Shown piece after piece: positions 47,301 to 59,481 of a stretch of DNA of 64,000 bases (position 1 is its first letter; every line of letters begins with the position of its first letter). The position numbers were made by a program, and so were the translations under genes. This DNA comes from Nemopilema nomurai. Taxonomy: Eukaryota; Cnidaria; Scyphozoa; Rhizostomeae; Rhizostomatidae. The notes below the pieces were generated by a model. The model ran no database searches, was not told where the DNA came from, and saw only the letters and a list, made by a program, of their open reading frames with translations. Location of the stretch: NCBI GenBank assembly GCA_003864495.1, contig ML133401.1, positions 5,757,189 to 5,821,188 on the forward strand, written 5' to 3'.

Positions 47301-49077
47301 TGTTCTTGAATTAAGGTTTCGTTAGTTTTCATTGCACGTTAACGAGAATTCTCGAAGACCCCAAACGTATCCCGTGAAAGTACTTTTATTAAAATATGTA
47401 TTATCACCAGAACTTGAATTCACTTGAAATAAAACAAGGAATCGTACCCTCCTTTGGCATTGAAGATGATGTAATCCCTCTGGTTTGTCCTTTTCACAAA
47501 TTTCAAGCAGGTTTTTGCGTGGTAGTCGCTGAATGCAGCTTCGATGGCTCGAATGGCCTTGCTACCTGAAATCAAAATAGTAAATCTCTGTTAATTCAAA
47601 GGACTTCGTGTTTCCTGTTTGAATACCTTTCTTCTGAATTAAGTGTGATGTTGCGAATTTTAACTTGCCAATGTAGCTAGCTTGTGAAAAACTGTGAGAA
47701 ATTAACAAAAAGGGAACATACAAGATTTTACATACAAGATTCTTATAGGTCACGACCTTGCAACATATTCTATAATCGATGGGTTGGTAATTTAGCAATC
47801 TTGTAATACCTCGAAGGTTGTCAAGTGCCATTCGATTGCCACAAATCCCTCTCAATAGTTATAACATTAATGCAAGTATCTTTTAAGCTTTTTTATACAT
47901 AAACATGGATGGGACAAGCAGTAACTCACCAACAGATCCGTACACATATGGAACGATGCCATTTCCCCATTTCTTTCGTCCTGCAATCGCATCAAAGGTG
48001 CTGGCAAGGCCATTTGCTTCGGCATCGATCTGCTGTCGAGTAGCTACGTCATCAACGATGTCTCCTTCTATCAACGGAGGTTGTTCTAGGAAGAAGAAAG
48101 CATCACTATAAGCAAAAGAATTTATGAGTTCAATACCGAAGTATTAATGCTAAAGAATAATTCATATAAGTATCACTTTAGCTGTTCTTTACTTTTGATA
48201 TCGTGTCAAAGTAAAACTGAAATCAATGAAGAATTTTTAAAACCTTTTTCGCACTTACCACTGTAACCAAATGCAAGCTCCTCTTCTCTTGCTGCAAAAA
48301 GCAATTAACTTTATAGCCAAAATCATTAATTTTATTTTCTCTAATTCAGCTTTGCAGATTTTTCAAAAATGACAAATGAATGCAAAAGGCTTGATAACGG
48401 ATTTCATCTACACTAAAAGTCGTAAAAGGACTACATTTGAATATTATGTATGAAATCATACAGGTACTTTGATTTTCTGCAATGGACGTCTCAAGAAAGG
48501 CTTGCAGTAATAATTATTAGCAGTCTGCTTCAAAATTGCAACCTTAGAATATGTTATACTGCGCTGATGTTGGTTGTGATGGAGAATCGCTAATGCAAAG
48601 ATTCGACTCACCATCTTGGTTGGCCTTGAGAATTCTATCGTGGGCATTGAGTGCAAGACTGGCACCTTTGAAAAAGAAAGCGGATAATTCATAGCCCTAG
48701 TTGCAAACAAGTATCGATACCAAAAGGAAATATTATTGATTGAAGGATATGTTTTGAAAAATGATTAAATGGGGAAATAACGAACGCCCAAAGCAACGGT
48801 AGTTTGGGCAAGACGCTCGTCAGCATTGAAAATCTCCCGCGCAACCCTGAACCACAGGGGTTACAGACTGGAATAAAACAAAAACTGAAAAATGCAGTAC
48901 AATACTTTGGAAAATGAAATACATTTTGAAAAAGCAAATACAACAAAATATGTAATATTAGGATTAAGAGTATAAACAGTTTCAAATGAAAGCCTGTAAC
49001 CATTAGCTTGCTAATCTAACACGACAATACCTACCCAGAACAGCAAAGAGCAGACCAAAAGTAATTGCGAGCTTCAT
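44391..49077 (-). CDS. Secreted astacin metalloprotease with C-terminal ShKT domain
   Basis: Nine exons encode 315 residues: 49077-49035, 48665-48612, 48291-48259, 48085-47930, 47565-47448, 46909-46734, 46301-46211, 45930-45755, 44491-44391. All junctions agree in phase. A signal peptide opens the protein (MKLAITFGLLFAVLG), followed by a short propeptide. The catalytic domain has CYSHIGRQGG, the zinc site HEIMHAIGFYHEQSR (HExxHxxGxxH) and the Met-turn SVMHY. It closes with LRQINKYYSC, then a poly-Gly/Pro linker and a six-cysteine ShKT module that forms its own last exon. Astacins cleave extracellular proteins; in cnidarians, astacin-ShKT proteins occur in developmental roles and in nematocyst venom. 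Which applies here cannot be read from sequence. The gene is complete. Confidence 0.93.
44888..45020. repeat. 42-bp tandem repeat, about three copies
   Basis: TACTATCTTTCACAATCT recurs at about 44930 and 44972, with a degenerate third copy ending near 45020. It lies in the intron before the ShKT exon of the astacin gene. Confidence 0.7.
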
Positions 49078-50912
49078 GGCTGTGGCTAGGCCGAAGAACT
49101 TCACACCCGATCAGAAATGAGCTTCCAATGCGAAGTGTTGTGCTTTTAACAGAATACCCACCACGTGCCAAGGGGCGTTTCTGCAAACAAAATCAGGAAA
49201 ATCTGCCATTTAGGTAAGGGGCTATTAAACAGGTGCGTCCAGTGATAATCACGAAGAGTCAGAAATATGCTAAAGCCACTCGAGGTTGCACCAATAGGAT
49301 ATGGTTCTGTTTCTTGTCCTTCAAACAGCACTTTGAATCATCAAAAACGTTTCCTGAAATCGTGCAATCTTGTAAATTTATTTGAGCTCCTCTTCACTAA
49401 TCAATTCTTACAGCATGTTGCAATAGGGTGCGTTGTACGCTTACAGTCTTGCATCTGCATTCGCAGATTTTGTCGTGATGGCAGAGAAGGAGTTTAGAAA
49501 GATAGACTAAGAAATGACGGTAAACCTTCACCTTTTGTTCAGGATGAACCAAATGCCGTACACGCTCTATTTTTTAAGAATATCTCATTTGTTGCCGAGC
49601 CTCAATATTCTTAAAAATTTTCGATTCTAAGCCCAGGGTTATTCTTAAATCATTCTTGCCCAAGACAATGTGTAAATTTGCCTCAAGAAAAATACTGAAT
49701 CTTTTTAATGTGTTGCTTTATCATAAATTCAAACAAGAACAAAAAAAACAAAAAAATTGATATTAAAATGCAAAAATCTAATAACACAAATATGATCCTA
49801 AAACGATCATAATGAAAGTTTTTTAGCTTTTGGAGAAAACTGAGATTAGGGAGAAATTTTTAGTCTTGGTGAAGGATGAGGCTGGCATTACTCCTCAAGA
49901 TTCTTATAGATTTATTCTTTTGAAAAAAGTAAGTAGTCGCTCAATTATTGCCAACAGCTTGAGTTCCTATGGTTTGCCATTCATTTGGCTGCTAAAATTC
50001 TAACTCCTAACACTTGCAAAGAGTTTGAAATTCATAGTGAAATTCAATGCCACCCTCCTAATAATGCCAAAACAACATGCCAACCATTGTCCCTCTGAAT
50101 GACAATGGCACATATAAAGGTGACAAACGGAGAATCCATAAACAACGGTCCTGTGATCCCAAGAAAATTGAATTGTAGCCATCGAAGAGGTTTTGAAGTA
50201 CCGCTGCGAAAGAAAAAACATGGACGCAGAAAATGAAGCAAACACGATATATTTGCAAGATTACACATTTCATACAAAATTTCAACGATTTAATATAAAT
50301 GTTAGTATATTTTCAGGCACGACCTTCCCAGTGGTATCGATCCCTTGTCAATCTAGTCCTCAAGCCCACAGGCTTCGAAGGTCTACCCCCCTAGAAAACG
50401 AAGCTTCAAAAGACGCCATGTATAGGAACTGATGTCTTACTGCCAGAAAATGGGTAAGCAAGGAAATTTAGAAAATATTTACTATCAAAAGGGTGCTACA
50501 AAGGAAGTGGCATAGTAGACTCAATGAAGTAGTGTAATTGTGGTTGGAAGAAACCAGATTCTTAAGACTAGCATTAAAATACAAAATATTATAAGGAAAT
50601 CATCAGGACTGAAGCTCGACTCAAACACGATATATTTTTGTACAAACAGTTAAAAAATAAATGAACAAAAGACTTGGCGAGAAGCTCCTTTATACAAGAT
50701 ATTTAATTCCTAGCATTTCTAACCTTGCCCCGACCAATGACAGATATATGCAACGCTTTACAAAATGTGAATTCGTAGAACAAATCAATGACAGACCCAT
50801 CCAGCCCCGGGCCCCGCTATGTCACAAACATCAACGTGTAAAAAATCTGAGTACAAAAGGCACTATAACGTGATTTATCTACAATAGACTACTCTGGATC
50901 GAGACTTCTCTT
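49078..50912. other. Intergenic region between GABPA and the astacin gene
   Basis: Holds the astacin upstream region and the GABPA 3' flank. Both strands carry only short frames without domains. No repeat of note was seen. Confidence 0.4.
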
Positions 50913-53900
50913 TCACGAGTATGAAGAAATTGAAGAGACACCACTGAGCACATTGTTAATGCTGACGGCACTCAAGCAGTCAGTATCTTCTGCGGAGGAG
51001 TAAATTGGAGTCTCGTTTACAAGTCGGGCGAGCTCGGCCGCGCTGTATCCAAGCAACATCTTCAAGTCGCACACAAACTTGTAAACAAACCGCTTGCCAT
51101 GCACCTTGTGAATCATGTCCCCGTCGTAATAATACCTCAGTGCTCGGCTGAGCTTCTCGTAGTTCATGGCTGGCTTGTTCTTTCGCTCGCCCCACAGTTG
51201 TGCCACCTTCTCCGGGTCGTTCAGCTTGAAAGCTCCCTTTTCGCCAATCCAGGTTATGAGTTTCTGACTGCTTCGGTCGGTAAGCAGCTCCAGGAGAAAT
51301 TGCCAAAGCTGTATTTGGCCACCACTGTCTGGGTGAAAAAGACAACATACGATACACGGGATTGAATGAACTCCAGAACAATAACAAGAACAATTATAAA
51401 AAGCTTTATAAATATAAAAAAGATGAAAACTACCCACATCATATAAGTCCTTATCGAGGAAAATTGTAAATGAGGAATAGCCTATTGTATTATTGTACAC
51501 GGTAAATGCATAAATTTGGGCTGGCTTATTAAAATTTAAACTTCCTGAAGCTTTCTAACCAAAAGTGTTAAACGCTGTGAACTAAAATTTAACGAAGCAT
51601 GACACGTAGAGAAGTTCAATTTAATTGACCAATTTAAAATTTGATCAATATGAGTCTCATCCTCAACAGTAGCGAAATCATGGCTTGCTTCATAAACAAA
51701 GACCCTGCAATAATTAAGCTACTTGTAAGTGGGTAGCTATTTGTTTAGGTCTATATTAGTGTTAATTGTTATATTAGCATGAACCTACTACTTGATCTGC
51801 CCAATGAGCTTGCCACAGAATGGGTTTGTATCTCTTTAGCTCCAGCCTTCGAAACACCTTCAAAACAAAAAATATCATCAAAATTGGAAACAAAAAATTG
51901 ATCGGGGAAAAAAAGAAATGCAGATCACATTGTTAACATCCTTAGCTTCAATGACACTCTACTTCTGTTTTACAGCAAAACATTTTTTGGAAAACTCAAA
52001 AAAATTCAAACTGTATGTTCTTTAGTAGCACATGTAGACTAGAACACTAGATTGTGTAAAAGCAAACATAACTAAGATCAGGGCTAAATTAACCAATAGT
52101 CCCGCATGGAGTAAAGGAGGATCATTGTAGCATATTCGTTTCATAGTTGGGGGAGAGGAAAAATATCTTCCCAGGGTCTATGGGTGTTAATCTGGCCTTG
52201 ACGGTCATGCAGCTCTTTAGTGTGTTGAGCACTTCTTACCGTTCATATGTGGACCCTCTCCTGGTGTGCTTGGTAGCGAAGCTTGTGAAGATGCATTACC
52301 TGTGTACAGATAGGTAAGAAATGGGGTGTTCTTAGGCCTTGCATCAAAGGCACGCATCAAAAATATGAGCTTAACTAAAAGGGGCATGAAACATTCCACA
52401 ACACCTTCTTGTAAAAGCTTCGACGGAAAAAAGAAAGCTTGGAAAACAAACAATTTAGCTGCTTGGCAAAAAAATGAACTAAAAAATGGACAGTATTTTT
52501 GTTTACATCAGGCAAAACAAAAGATCAGATCCACAAAAATGCATGAAACTTCTTTATAAGCATAAACCTGATTGTCTGCTGACGACTGCCAAGAAATTAT
52601 CCCACGAAACTTTGCTTCTTCTCAAGTTTCAATTTTGACAGTGTGGGTTTTAGGGTAATCTCCGTAAATTATAACGAAGCGATTACAAAAGAAATGCAGT
52701 CTAAGGGAAGGGGACTAAGGGAATATAAAACGCATACCTTGAGATTGTTGGTCCTGGCTAACAGCTATCACTCCCTGGGCTGTTGCTGAAATTACGTAAT
52801 CGACATTAAATTGGCTCAGACATTCCAAGGAGAAACCTTTCCCAGTCCTGCTATTCATACAAAACTTTCTTCAAAAACAGCATCCTGGTGGTATTACTGC
52901 AGAATGCACTATGAAAACTTAACTCCAAGTTCCAAAGTTATTTTCGTCTGGGAAACTATTGGTATGTGTTCTGCTTAATGACAATACAAACGATTAAAAT
53001 ATGGGACTATTGCTAGAATGGGCATTTGTGTGACTATGGTGATGTATACAAAAATTTTGATTTGTGTGCAAGAGATCGTGAAAGAATGAAATGAAACTGC
53101 TCCTCTAAAATTCTTCAATCCCTTAAGCTGGTCAAATACAACATATTGTAGGCCTAATAACAGGATAAACAAATTCTCACCCATTTTAAGCGTCTCCAGA
53201 TACATCCACAGAATGTCAACTAAACTAACAGGAAAGTGGTTGTGAAGGTCCTGTTTTGACAGGTTGCAAAGCTCCACTCCATTCATCCTGAACTGACTGG
53301 CATCTACCCCTTTGATGTTCAGTTCTTGGATGAGCCAGTTTATGAACTGCGAGACTTGCTGGGACGTCCAGTTTCGAGGATCTGAAAAGCACAATCAGAA
53401 CTTACATACAAGAGGATTACTTTACAACATACTTCTACTTTTTACTACACTTAGCACTTCATTAGCATGTACATGAGTGTCGACTGGAAAACATTAAATG
53501 CAAAGTATCAAGGCAAATAAATGAAAATTTGAAAGAGTTTAAGAAAAGGTCTTGTGGTACAAATAGGAAAAAGAATCATAAAGTATCATTTCTATGGTTT
53601 CAATTATTCGCTGCCATTCAAATTGACTTTCTTGAACATTTAGCACTGGAAAGGACTCCTGCACCAACATACCTCTAGGAATTCTCATTTCAGCCTCACA
53701 AACTTTTAAAAAATTTTGTATCAGCAGAACCGGAGCAAGACTTTGAAGTGTTCCAGGATCACCTTGGAAACAGATGCTTTTAAAATGAGTCAAAGAGTGG
53801 AAACCTGAATGTTCAATGAACTTTTCTATGAGGTAAAACAGTATATAGAATGGTAACTTGTCTAATTGAAAAAAGGTTGCAAGGGCGTAAAACCCAAAGG

Positions 53901-55812
53901 CTGGGTGTGACTGTGTGGGTGTCAGTGGGGACCAAACACTTTGGGGAGGAAGCTTGTCTTTTTTTGCATGTTGCTAGCAGAATTTAAAATCCATGGGGTT
54001 TTAAAAGCCATCAATACTTCTTCCTCCAAAAATGCAGCCAATGCTAAAGGGTTGACTCCATGATTTGCACATATAGGCCAAACACCTTTTTCAGGGCATG
54101 GGTATTTCGTGACTGCAACCTCTTAAAATCATGCTTTGCTGTGCTATTAGAAATATCTATGTTGTTTCAAGACAAGTTAGAAGCAGTTGAGATGGACACC
54201 AGAGCATTTTTGTTGCTAGTTTAGAATTATTAATGGAAGTATGCAATAGGAAACACACCAATAAACGGTAATGGGCTGATCCCCTTTGGCTGATCTACTG
54301 GCCCAAATGATGCCTGCTCATCCTCTTCAACAAAACTGCCTGTTTGTGTACTTCCATCTGAAAATTGAACCATATTGAATTTATCTTAGATATTTCTTAT
54401 GGAGCATAGAGTGGGTACTTTCTCTCCTGTTATTAAGCAATCTTCTTGAAGCCTTGGAAATGATGCCAAAACACACCAAGTACAATATCAAAAGCTTGAC
54501 AGCATCAAGATAGATAGAACTTGGTTGAACCAGCAGGAATTAAATAGTAATGACCGAAAGAAGTAGGAAAGTTGCTTCCAATGGAAGGTTTTAGCCACAG
54601 AAGATCTTCTGAAATTTGAAATCACAAGACTCAAAAGTTTGGCCCTAACCTTTGGCCTAATGACTTCAGGTGAAAGGGCAATAGCTTCTAAGATAGCAAT
54701 ATTATGAATAAAATAGTACCTGCAGTCTTATTTCTTCCATCATCATTTGCGGAGTCAATAACAACTGAAAACTCCCCAATCTCTAGTCTTTTAATTGGCC
54801 CTTCACAAAAAAGGGCTACATTAAATTTTCAGTGAAAGATTAATAATAGTAGTACTCATAACATTAAAATCAAAGGTTTTCTGTTAAGCAAATTGGGTTT
54901 AAAATTATTCTGATGCATAATACAGAGCATTCTGATGTTCAATCATTAGAAATGGTGAAACTTGCCATTTCCTGACTATTTCTGGTACAGCAATGTTATT
55001 TTGATTTCCTTATTAATGTTGTAAAACAAATCAAAAGTAAAAAATGTCCTAGCTATTAGAAGAAGCATGGAAAAAGATAAAAAAACACAAATGCAACAAA
55101 CCTAAAGTAATATCAACCTTTAAGACAACAAGGCCTTCTCCTCCAATTCCATGAAATTGAAATGACTGGTCTAGTTTCAACTATGATTGAGGGCAAATTT
55201 CAGGGGTCAATTTCATACAGGCAGGAGTAAACAATTTTTTAATTAAACCATAATTTTACATAAGGCACCATTTGACAAGTTCTTTTCTTGAATCAGCCCA
55301 TCTCAATTTGCAAATTGGCACAAGCATGGAAATAAATGACAAAATATCTACATTAGGTCTCTTTACATAACAATGCAAAAGTCAGTGTTTTTGAAATCTG
55401 TGTACTCAAAGGAATGTAAAAGCCAGCTTCATTTCTTTTCTTTTCTGCATTTTATCACCAGTAAAATCATCAAAAATCATGGCTATATAAAAAGCTTAAA
55501 AAGTCAGCAACACAGGAAATGTATCTACAAGAAAGTTGTCTACAGAAGACATAAGACTATAACGTAAGACTTTATTACGGCATAAAATAAACAATAACAA
55601 AGTAATAATCGCAAAGCTGGACATTAGCAATCTTTATAAATTAGTACTGCCCACTGCTGGTAGATACATACTCGCTGCCCATTATGAAAGACATCATAGT
55701 CTTCCAGGTGCAGCTTCAAGGCCTCTGCAAGGAGTTCTTTTAATTTTGACACATCATCTGTGGCTGGCAGCTGGACTGTAACTGACTGATTGCTTATCAC
55801 AGGTGAAGACAT
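50913..55812 (-). CDS. GABPA: GA-binding protein alpha chain (ETS transcription factor)
   Basis: Ten exons encode 426 residues (human about 454): 55812-55672, 55180-55102, 54800-54720, 54357-54259, 53762-53673, 53381-53181, 52785-52738, 52299-52240, 51857-51792, 51328-50913. An N-terminal ubiquitin-like (OST) region holds [12 protein letters not shown] and [20 protein letters not shown]. The pointed/SAM domain follows in exon 6, from [18 protein letters not shown] to [11 protein letters not shown]. The ETS domain in the last exon has [11 protein letters not shown] and the recognition helix [16 protein letters not shown]. After it, [18 protein letters not shown] matches the region by which GABP-alpha binds the ankyrin repeats of GABP-beta, which identifies this ETS member. 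It regulates mitochondrial, ribosomal and other housekeeping genes through GGAA sites. Exon 9 is supported only by splice sites and phase. Confidence 0.95.
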
Positions 55813-56741
55813 TTTCTGATTCCCTCAAAGCACTAATAACAGAAGAGTTTATATACGATTATAGCCTCTATGAATAAGTTAGGTAGGCTCAGTGATTTGA
55901 GTTCATAGGAATTGAGTTCATAGGAATTGATATTTTGGAATAAATGATAGGGAATTTTTGATACAAATTAAATGATAAATACATTTTAGTCATCTATGAC
56001 CCTGCAGGCAAGCCATCCATCCCCTCACTTTCAAATTCTATGTTCAAGGAATCATTTTTCTCAATGGTCTTTGGATAAATATGTGCAACAAGTTTGATGG
56101 TATGTACTGCTGTCTTTAACAATTCTTTAATAATTTTTCTTATATTTTCTTTATTCTTCAAGCTAAACAAAAAGTCATACTCGTGTTTTCTAAGATGAAC
56201 CAACTTCGGTATTCTCATATTGCTTTGCTAAATAGTATTTTGCATTATTTAGTTAAGCATGTTTTATTTAATTGTATTTAATTTCTGTTTTTTATAGTAT
56301 GTAGTGGAATGTAAAAACTATAGTATACTGAAACTGAATCTCTGACCGAACCTACAAAGAATAGTTTGTGATAACCAATTTCAAATCACTCTATCATAGT
56401 AAAACTCAATTTCAATTCTGCTTAGAATGTCAGAGTTTCAACAATGAATTCACTGCACTTTCAGGTAAGGATTTTAGGTACCATGCTGAATACTTTAGAT
56501 TGGTAAAACTCACTAACGACCTTCCTCTACTTTTGAGTCATTTAAAAGAATCATCAATGCTAATAACCTTTACTCTATACATTGATTGTAGGATTTACGC
56601 TCACCTTCCTTGAATTTCATAGCCGTAAACACCACTCACACTCCATTCCTTTCGGCCTAATCTCGCACTTTTCGCACAGCTCCTCCGCAGCTTCAAATCG
56701 ACATTTTATGAACTTTCTTGAATCTGCAAATGAAGTGCATC

Positions 56742-57164
56742 TATCGTAAATCCTTGAATTAGCCCCCCCCTCTAAAAGCTCCCCCCCCCTCGAAAAAGAT
56801 CCCCCCTCGAAAAAGCCCCCCTCTTGAATAAGTCCCCACCCTAGAACTACAAATTCTCAATAAGCCCCCGTCGAATAATCCCCCCTCGACTTGTTGATTT
56901 TCGACTCCTGAGGTTGCCTATGGCATTTTAGTGAATTACCACAAAAATTTATATTTTTGTTAATAATTAAATGTTATTTTATACCTAGATTATTTTTTAC
57001 ATTATGAAATGAAAGAAATTTAAAAATTATCTTTTCATGTGGCATGTTTCAGATAATTTTATAAGCCCCCCTCCCCTCGAATAGGCCCCCCTTTCGAATA
57101 AGCCCCCATCCAAAATGTTAAAAATAAATAAGCCCCCAGGGGGCTAAGTCGAGAGTTTACGGTA
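56742..57164. mobile_element. Miniature inverted-repeat element, copy 2 (between APP and GABPA)
   Basis: It begins TATCGTAAATCCTTGAATTAG and ends GAGAGTTTACGGTA, with C-rich blocks (CCCCCCTCGAATA type) at both ends and an AT-rich middle. It is the reverse complement of copy 1 at 39757-40180, sharing the internal block that reads CTCCTGAGGTTGCCTATGGC here. The near-equal length (423 against 424 bp) supports a fixed element size. Confidence 0.8.
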
Positions 57165-58490
57165 TATACTAAGTCCGGGGCGAAATTCCGGGGCATTGTC
57201 CTCCCTCCCTCACTTTTTGGCACATTTCTTACGGCCATGTGGAAATAAATGAAAGACGCTTAAAAGTAGAAAGAGGGGATGTCAAATATCCTGCAATCTA
57301 TTTTGCTAAGTGGGGCCCTTGTTGTGATTTTATCATCAAAATATTTAGGGGTGGTTACCTTTACTAAACCTTTTCATTATCTTCGCATTTTGGCCCCTAT
57401 ATACATGCTGCTGCATGCTTCGAGAGACTTCATTTTCATTTCCTTTAACAGCTCTGATTTGCAAAATTTAACGGGAAGATTTTTACGTTCGAGCATACAC
57501 AGCAGTGGAAATGTTCCCAAAGGGCTTGTCCTCATTTACCTTAGAATCAAAACTCTTTATATTGCGACAGACTTGCAAATGCACTTCTCTCTGGCCGGCT
57601 GCTGTGCATTTTCCCAGTGCACTGGTGATCTTCTCAAGCAGAAATTATTTTTACGACTTCCTAACTTTTTTAAACACAGAATAAGTAAAGGAGCAAAACA
57701 ACTCTCTTAAAGAATTGTTCAAACAGGGTTCTCTCTGCACCCCCATCTATTTCTAAATTCATGTTGTTGTCATGTTCTACAAAATCACCTAAGTTGAAAA
57801 AACCACCAATGGCCATAATTTGATGGATATATTCAACTGCTCTTCTGATGTGACTCTTTTCAGACCGATTTGATTTGGTCATACAAAAACCTGTTGGCAC
57901 AGGAAACAAGTCTTGCTCCCTTTTACAAACAAACTCGCTTTATAGTCTCTCTGGCTGAACAAAAACATTTGGTGGCAGCTTATCTCTTTGCAAATTATTG
58001 CCATAACCATCTGTTAGGATGCCAGAATGCAGTTTCAAATAATGATTTGCCTTGTTTACAAGTACCCAAATAGCGTATGGACAGTGGAAAAAGAAGAAGA
58101 AAGAGACAGGAACAAACAATGTTCATGGTTACAATGTTCTTTTAAATCATCACTTGTCGGACAAATTACTTTAAGCGCGCCTGGTGGGAAGTACTACGTT
58201 CACAGACGCAAATTGAATTTCCACAAAGCAAACATCTTAGCCAACGAAGCTAAATAAGAAGACGAAAGCTAGTCTTTTCAGTTACAACAATCTAAAACCA
58301 TACTTTACTTCCAGTAATACTGTTTGGGCGAATAGTGCCATGGGTAACTCAACCGGTATAGGATGTAGGGTTCGGTTTGACATCCTTCCAGAGGCTTTAC
58401 TTCGCACATAATATACCAGTTAAAAGTACATGGGGCTTTTGGGGCCGCTACAGCAAATGATGACTACAAAGCTTGTAACCACAAATTAAC

Positions 58491-58519
58491 GATGATGATG
58501 ATGATGATGATGATGATGA
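58491..58519. repeat. GAT trinucleotide microsatellite
   Basis: About ten perfect GAT units followed by GAAGAAG. It is not inside any recognised exon. Confidence 0.9.
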
Positions 58520-59213
58520 AGAAGCATTCGTCGTCCGCACACCGCAGATTACTGGTGAAAAACTTGGCGGTCAGTAAACTGCTGCTCCAGTAAATTTGGC
58601 CATTCCTAGTGGATACAATACCATTGACAAAACTGCGGGGTGGGGGAAGTTGTTGTGAATCACTTTATCACAATCACCACACGTTGGAGAATGATATATG
58701 AAGAAAACATTACGAATCCTTTAAAGCAAAGAGTGATTTGTGTCCTAGGTCCCCTGTTCTAATGCGTCTTACTTCGACTCTATAAGCCGGCCTTGGGAGC
58801 CAAATTTGACGCCGGCCTTTTTGAGCGAGTTTCAGAATGCGCTAAGTAGAAAACACGGAGAAACATCAGTTGTTACTTTTCTTGCCCACAATCAGACTCC
58901 GGCTCAAAGTACGTGATTTAAATATCGCATGCCCAGCAAGGCAACATGCCCTAACTACTCAAACATCGTGCAGTGTTTATAATCTCCACTACTACCAATT
59001 AAAAGTTAGTTAGTGGTGTCATGGAGCGCATCTGAGCCAAACGTGGAAAACTTGCTGCAGCAACTTTGACACCTTCTAAACAATGTAGTTTAACATGAAA
59101 TAATATGATATTACGGCATAAAAAATTGAAATATTACTTCAAAAAATGCACTTGCAAAGCCTACTTTAAATTACAAAACGCGAGATCTCAAAACGAACAG
59201 CTTGATGGGTCCA

Positions 59214-59219
59214 TTTATT
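59214..59219 (-). terminator. Possible poly(A) signal of APP
   Basis: TTTATT on the + strand, AATAAA on the - strand, about 265 bp past the APP stop codon. Plausible position, weak evidence. Confidence 0.35.
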
Positions 59220-59481
59220 CCCAAAAAAGAAACTGCACTCTTCCCTTACAAAATCAACTTCAATACACTCCCTTTTCGCCTATTAAAAGGAATCTTGATA
59301 AGATCTCTAGACTCTGTTGTAATTAACTGTAACAAAATCCAAAGACAGTTCGAAAGCACAAGCTGATCCCGATGACTAAATTATTGACAAAAATTGAAAG
59401 TCCATTCAGTTTAACCAGTGCAAATGCAATCAAAGGTTCAAAGTAAGAAAAACATAGCACTTAATCACCTTACTATACAGT

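Larger units (their letters stand above)
55813..59481. other. Region between APP and GABPA
   Basis: 3.7 kb from the APP stop codon to the GABPA start, both genes on the - strand, so it holds the APP 3' flank and the GABPA promoter. It contains the second inverted-repeat element, a GAT microsatellite and unassigned frames: 75 codons on - at 56218-55994, 144 codons on + at 57279-57710 and 80 codons on - at 57909-57670. None shows a recognised domain. Confidence 0.4.

Noticed and set aside
50980..51393. 137-codon - strand frame
   Set aside because: Alternative frame of the GABPA ETS exon; the ETS reading is unmistakable.
55994..56218. 75-codon - strand frame considered as the ATP5PF neighbour of GABPA in human
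   Set aside because: Sequence does not resemble ATP synthase coupling factor 6; no other support.
57279..57710. 144-codon + strand frame with hydrophobic start
   Set aside because: No domain, no splice context, opposite strand to both neighbours; left unassigned.
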